Below, in pieces: positions 7,388-10,621 of a stretch of DNA of 10,621 nucleotides (its first letter is position 1; every line of letters starts with the position of its first letter). A program made the translations under genes and the position numbers. The notes beneath the pieces are model-generated. The model was not told the DNA's origin. It saw only the letters and a list, made by a program, of their open reading frames with translations, and searched no databases. Source of the DNA: a bacterium (GTDB taxonomy: Bacteria; UBP13; UBA5359); the NCBI GenBank assembly GCA_028699365.1, contig JAQVUQ010000056.1:1-10621 (forward strand), read 5' to 3'.

Positions 7388-9213
7388 AACAATATCTCAA
7401 AAACCGTGCCTTCGCCCTGCCGGCTTTCAACACTGATATGTCCGTTATATTCCTTGACGATACCATAGACCATCGACATACCGAGACCGGTTCCTTTACC
7501 GACCTCCTTGGTAGTGAAGAACGGTTCAAAAACATGCTTTTTCGCCGCCTCATCCATTCCGGAACCGTTGTCGGATATCTCCAACCTGACATATTCCCCG
7601 GACTCTATGCCGGTAGAACCTGATTCTACCGGCTCCTGCCCGATAATGACGTTGGAAGTCCTTATGCTGAACTGCCCCTGATCGGTTTCAGATATGGCGT
7701 CCCGCGAATTCATGGCCATGTTCAGTACGATCTGTTCTATCTGCCCCTGCTCCATTCTGACAGGCCACAGCGAAGCATCGGGCGTAAAGGCTATGCTTAT
7801 ACCGTTACCGAGAGCCTGTTCAAGTATACGCAGAAGCTCTCCGATAACACCGTTGATATTGATCAGAACCGCATCAACCTTATGCACCCGGCTAAACGAC
7901 ATCAACTGCCTGACCAGAGTGGCACCCCTGTCAACCAGAGTAAGTATCTGCGTCATATTGGTTGCCATACCGCTGTCTTGCGGCAGTTTGCGTAGAGTCA
8001 ACTGAGCATAGCCGCTGACACCGGCCATTATGTTGTTGAATTCATGCGCCACCCCGCCGGCCAGACGTCCCACCGTTTCCATCTTCTGGGTTTGAGCCAA
8101 CTTAGCCTGCAACTCCGCCCGGACTTCATCAGCCTGCTTGCGCTCCGTAATGTCTTCAGCAAAGCCTAAAAATCTGGTTTCAGACAACCTGGTGGCCCTG
8201 ACCTCGATCCATCGCCGCTCCTTATCCCTGGCAACTATGGGCAGTTCGACGGCAGCACTGCCATCCGTTTTTACTCTTTGAAAATGTTGCAGCCCGTCGT
8301 CCACTGCATCAGGCGACAATAAATCAGGAATACTCATCTTAAGCAACTCGGACGCATCATATCCCGTCAGTCTGCAGGCCGCCGGATTGGTTTGAATGTA
8401 TCTGCCGTTTTCGTCGGCTATGAAGACACCGTGCGGCGCATTGTCGATATAGCTGCGGTACCGTTCCTCGCTCTGCCTGACTTCAAGGAGCAGCGCATCC
8501 CGTTCCGAGAGTGCCCGGGCAAGCTTGATATTGTTATGACTCATCGAGGAGATCATCGCAGACAGTTTGCCGTAAAACGCGGCAACCGTATCTATCTTCT
8601 CACGACTCCATCGCGGAACCCGGTCCAGAGCAGCCAGATACTCGGTTTCATCAAACCCGTATTGCCGTGCCATGCTTCGGAATAAAGCATAATCCAGTGT
8701 CTCATCCTCAAAGAAGAATTGCCCGAAGAAGAGATTGCCCATATGCTTGCCGCCTACAACGATGGGGATAGCGGCATCCCATAGATTATTCTTGCAACGA
8801 TAGAGCTTGAAGTCTCCGCACGTCAGGCCACTGGAGAGAACAGTGTCGCTTTCCAGGCAATTTGCCAGTGTTTCACGGTGAACCCGATGGAATTTGATAC
8901 AGATATCCTGCCAGCCGCAAGCTACCAGAACCCTTCCCGAGAGATCTATAACAGCTATCCCGATACCGGTAATCCGATAGTAATCATCCATTAGCGACTG
9001 CAGCGCCTGAGAGTCAATGATATCGGCAAGGTCCAGGGAACCCGTACCTCCATCGGGAGAAAGAATGGCATCGAGCTTCTTCCCGACAACTGCCTCACTC
9101 TCGGCCAGTCGCTGCTCAGCCAGCTTAAGGTCGGTGATATCCAGTGTATGAAAGCGCTCCTCGCTCTTGCACAGTTGCTCCTGCCGGCTATACCTGTCCT
9201 TACCAGCGCTCAC
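7375..9213 (-). CDS. Cytoplasmic PocR-PAS hybrid sensor histidine kinase
   Basis: About 612 residues from a GTG at 9213, chosen because AAGGGGGAA lies 7 bases upstream; an ATG at 9246 would add 11 residues (MPFYYCLRGNS) and has a weaker AGGA. Order of parts, numbered from the GTG: a short PAS-like scar (15-34), a PocR sensory domain (about 62-170, with Cys at 119, 132 and 140 and a GNLFFGQFFFE end), a coiled linker, one PAS domain (about 247-359, opening SEERYRSYIDNAPHG and closing EDITERKQAD), then the phosphoacceptor region GGVAHEFNN with His390, and an ATPase domain with N-box NMAMNSRDA, SDNGSGMD and GKGTGLGMSMVYGIV. I see no transmembrane segment or receiver domain. PocR domains are thought to bind small organic molecules. 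No response regulator is adjacent, so it is an orphan kinase with unknown partner and ligand. Confidence 0.92.
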   Translation of the reverse strand: MSAGKDRYSRQEQLCKSEERFHTLDITDLKLAEQRLAESEAVVGKKLDAILSPDGGTGSLDLADIIDSQALQSLMDDYYRITGIGIAVIDLSGRVLVACGWQDICIKFHRVHRETLANCLESDTVLSSGLTCGDFKLYRCKNNLWDAAIPIVVGGKHMGNLFFGQFFFEDETLDYALFRSMARQYGFDETEYLAALDRVPRWSREKIDTVAAFYGKLSAMISSMSHNNIKLARALSERDALLLEVRQSEERYRSYIDNAPHGVFIADENGRYIQTNPAACRLTGYDASELLKMSIPDLLSPDAVDDGLQHFQRVKTDGSAAVELPIVARDKERRWIEVRATRLSETRFLGFAEDITERKQADEVRAELQAKLAQTQKMETVGRLAGGVAHEFNNIMAGVSGYAQLTLRKLPQDSGMATNMTQILTLVDRGATLVRQLMSFSRVHKVDAVLININGVIGELLRILEQALGNGISIAFTPDASLWPVRMEQGQIEQIVLNMAMNSRDAISETDQGQFSIRTSNVIIGQEPVESGSTGIESGEYVRLEISDNGSGMDEAAKKHVFEPFFTTKEVGKGTGLGMSMVYGIVKEYNGHISVESRQGEGTVFEILLPRA

Positions 9214-9609
9214 GCTGTTCCCCCTTAGGCAATAATAAAAAGGCATGAGAAATATTCCTGATGTCTGCAGACTGCAGACCGTAGCGAATACTCATAGACT
9301 CCACTTTACTTATTCGCCGTCCGCCTTTTATCTCCTTGCCCGTTTATCCGCTTCCACGCTTATAGATCGGAGATATAGCCCGGTTTCCCGTTATTGATAT
9401 AATTATTGTGCTTCTCCACCAATTCCCCCAAAAGGCATTACCGCATATATGCGCAGGTGAGACGGGTCAGTCTCTGGGACTGGAGTACGCGTTTACATGC
9501 GCCTGATTTTGATATATACTTCTGCATGTCAGCGCATAAAAAAGCTACTGTCATGGGGCTAATTTACCGTAGTTTCCAGTATAAATTCGCTTGAATCGGT
9601 TGATGAGAA
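9214..9609. other. Spacer between the divergent kinase and pentapeptide genes, with several palindromes
   Basis: I see no supportable gene in this stretch. Starting 16 bases upstream of the alternative kinase ATG is a perfect 17-base odd palindrome, GTCTGCAG-A-CTGCAGAC (9263-9279). At 9442-9453 is a perfect 12-base palindrome, CGCATATATGCG. At 9495-9537 two inverted repeats interlock: acatgc (9495-9500) with gcatgt (9524-9529), and atgcgc (9497-9502) with gcgcat (9532-9537). A TATAAA at 9580-9585 could be the -10 of the pentapeptide gene. The palindromes are candidate operators or RNA stems; no function is shown. Confidence 0.45.
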
Positions 9610-10197
9610 ATGATAGATAACAACTTATTTAATTCCGAATACATACATGATTCAGCATTCAACGATATAATAATTCCCGCTTCCACTTTAAGAGGTAAGG
9701 AATTCTATAAATGTTCATTTGGAAATTGTAATCTCAATGAAGCAAAGCTTGAGGACTGCACCTTTGAAGATTGCAACTTCAATAATTGCAACATGAGCGT
9801 AGTAAAATTAACGATGAGCAAATTTACAGATGTACGTTTCTATGAATCAAAGTTATTAGGCGTGAATTGGACAGAAGCAAAGGCTCTAAGCAGATTGGAA
9901 TTTCGCAAGTGTAAGTTAAATCATTCCGCCTTCTTTGGATTAAGCTTGAGATCAATTGTCATTGAAGAGTGTATAGCGAATGAAGTTGATTTTATGGATA
10001 CAAACCTCTGTAGATCAAATTGTACTATGACTGATTTCCAAGGCAGTAAGTTTAGAAATACGGATTTATCATTTGCTGATTTCACTGGAGCAAGGAATTA
10101 CGATATTAACCCTAACTATAATAAGATAAAGAAAGCGGTTTTCAGTGTACCGGAAGTATTTACCTTACTTCAATGCCATGACATTGTCATCAGATAA
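9610..10197 (+). CDS. Pentapeptide-repeat protein (Qnr/McbG-like fold)
   Basis: A 195-residue protein built almost entirely of pentapeptide repeats: every fifth residue is Phe or Leu in runs such as FYKCSFGNCNLNEAKLEDC (32-50) and TDFQGSKFRNTDLSFADFTG (141-160). The repeats should fold into a right-handed quadrilateral beta-helix. The C-terminal end, ARNYDINPNYNKIKKAVFS then PEVFTLL, is the usual cap of this cytoplasmic subgroup. Related Qnr and McbG proteins mimic DNA and protect gyrase, but most members of this subgroup have no proven function, so I do not assign resistance. The coding strand is distinctly AT-rich (61 G or C in the 180 bases from 9661 to 9840) compared with the neighbours, which suggests recent horizontal acquisition. 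The ribosome binding site is weak (GATGAG close to the ATG). It is flanked by the kinase spacer and by gene debris. Confidence 0.9.
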   Translation: MIDNNLFNSEYIHDSAFNDIIIPASTLRGKEFYKCSFGNCNLNEAKLEDCTFEDCNFNNCNMSVVKLTMSKFTDVRFYESKLLGVNWTEAKALSRLEFRKCKLNHSAFFGLSLRSIVIEECIANEVDFMDTNLCRSNCTMTDFQGSKFRNTDLSFADFTGARNYDINPNYNKIKKAVFSVPEVFTLLQCHDIVIR

Positions 10198-10210
10198 TGT
10201 ATAGCCGTTA

Positions 10211-10278
10211 AACGACGGCATCCGTGTTCACGCCGTCTGCCCCGGGAAGCTTCTCCGCCCCGGGCCTAATCCACAGCC
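10211..10278 (+). pseudogene. Degraded duplicate of a short-chain dehydrogenase 3' end
   Basis: Positions 10213-10245 match 7163-7195 of the intact SDR at 31 of 33 bases (the conserved DGIRVHAVCPG segment). Positions 10246-10278 match 7341-7373 at 28 of 33 bases (the last codons, the stop and 9 bases beyond). The 145 bases between (7196-7340) are missing, which shifts the frame. Within codons the substitutions are largely silent (CGC to CGT, GTC to GTT, TCC to TCT, stop TGA to TAA), with one Trp to Arg and one Ser to Asn change. That pattern suggests a copy which diverged while functional and was then broken. It overlaps the metallophosphoesterase remnant tail to tail. Confidence 0.75.
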
Positions 10279-10463
10279 AGAGTGATCAGCACTATTTCCG
10301 GGCAGCAGAAAAATCTGAGCGGAGCCAACCATGTCCCCACGCCTCTGCTGACATAAAGAGGACCGTGATCCGTGCGATATAATCCCTGCTGGTAAACACC
10401 CGAGCCTTCCGGCAGCGCCAGTGCTCCCTTAAAAGGCAGTCTTATCTGGCCATAATAGCGCCT
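10266..10463 (-). pseudogene. C-terminal remnant of a calcineurin-like metallophosphoesterase
   Basis: A frame of 65 codons plus TAG runs on the minus strand from 10463 to 10266 and is bounded upstream by an in-frame TAA (10464-10466). It reads GQIRLPFKGALALPEG, then GLYRTDHGPLYVSRGVGT, then APLRFFCCPEIVLITL. This is the typical C-terminal end of YkuE-like membrane-associated metallophosphoesterases, which continues from the catalytic GHTHGGQ motif. Here that motif is ruined (RRYYGQ) and everything before it is gone, so no metal site remains and there is no start codon. The stop codon overlaps that of the fossil dehydrogenase on the opposite strand, so the two genes were once convergent neighbours. 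The family call rests on recognised motifs and not on a database search. Confidence 0.72.
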
Positions 10464-10473
10464 TTACCGTAAT

Positions 10474-10621
10474 TCAACTATAACGGCTGATCAGGCAATA
10501 GCCTGCCATGACGCCGATGGCGCCACCACGAAGGATGAAAAAGGGGTAATGCAGAATATCTATCTTTAGCAACCGGAGGAAGGAGAGCGGTTTCTTCTTA
10601 GTGCCAAGAGCCTGTGCAATA
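10474..10621 (-). CDS. C-terminal end of an unidentified protein (partial, enters from right edge)
   Basis: On the minus strand 48 stop-free codons run from the right edge to TGA at 10476-10474. The visible sequence is a basic stretch (GTKKKPLSFLRLLK) followed by a mostly hydrophobic segment (HYPFFILRGGAIGVMAGYC) that could be a C-terminal membrane helix, then LISRYS. I do not recognise the family. It lies in a different frame from the phosphoesterase remnant that follows 10 bases downstream, so it is not simply its missing N-terminal part. It could be an intact gene's end or more debris; its reading frame is short enough that chance is not excluded. Confidence 0.4.
   Translation of the reverse strand, partial: IAQALGTKKKPLSFLRLLKIDILHYPFFILRGGAIGVMAGYCLISRYS

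Noticed and set aside
9363-9437. A 25-codon open stretch on the minus strand (ends GKPGYISDL) upstream of the kinase
   Set aside because: It looks protein-like and might be a fossil, but it is far too short to identify, has stops at both ends and lies in no frame continuous with the kinase.
9406-9594. A 62-codon open frame on the plus strand starting at TTG
   Set aside because: No ribosome binding site, no recognisable composition or motif, and it crosses the palindromes of the spacer; it is most likely chance.
9610-10197. Calling the pentapeptide protein a quinolone-resistance Qnr determinant
   Set aside because: The fold is shared by many proteins of unknown function, and nothing in the sequence or context shows gyrase protection.
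10204-10219. GCCGT/ACGGC inverted repeat after the pentapeptide gene as its terminator
   Set aside because: The stem is only 5 bases and no T-tract follows; half of it belongs to the SDR fossil.

Overview
The window reads as chromosomal DNA of an anaerobic bacterium of moderate GC content. The main clue is a complete biotin-dependent, sodium-pumping decarboxylase operon, a type of enzyme found in fermentative and syntrophic anaerobes. A PocR/PAS histidine kinase and a GntR/YtrA-type regulator fit an environmental lineage. Dehalococcoidia (Chloroflexota) or a syntrophic deltaproteobacterial-type organism would be plausible, but nothing here fixes the taxonomy. I see no rRNA, tRNA, CRISPR array, transposase or integrase.

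Left part, all on the minus strand. From right to left there is a strong extended -10 promoter near 6505-6532, then birA (biotin protein ligase), oadG (gamma subunit, overlapping birA by 10 bases), oadA (carboxyltransferase fused to a biotin carrier domain) and oadB (membrane beta subunit). A clear intrinsic terminator at 2229-2260 closes the unit. The operon therefore encodes a whole Na+ pump plus the enzyme that attaches its biotin. The 124-base gap between oadG and oadA holds two heptamer arrays in inverted orientation. Immediately beyond the terminator a separate promoter with overlapping palindromes drives a GntR/YtrA-like regulator and an ABC-2-type permease. The permease runs off the left edge and has a long soluble C-terminal half. 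No ATPase lies between regulator and permease.

Right part. A divergently oriented short-chain dehydrogenase (plus strand, 6633-7364) converges on a soluble PocR-PAS histidine kinase (minus strand, 7375 to about 9213). The kinase N-terminus looks like a collapsed PAS domain. A 396-base palindrome-bearing spacer follows, then an AT-rich pentapeptide-repeat protein (9610-10197), probably acquired horizontally.

The last 420 bases are gene debris. A degraded copy of the dehydrogenase 3' end with a 145-base internal deletion (10211-10278) overlaps, tail to tail, the C-terminal remnant of a metallophosphoesterase on the minus strand (10266-10463). A partial minus-strand reading frame of unknown function then enters from the right edge. 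The kinase and pentapeptide genes are thus bracketed by an intact dehydrogenase and a fossil dehydrogenase 3' end in the same orientation. This suggests that they were inserted into, or trapped by duplication of, an ancestral convergent dehydrogenase/phosphoesterase pair. That rearrangement is the most unusual structure I can support in the window.
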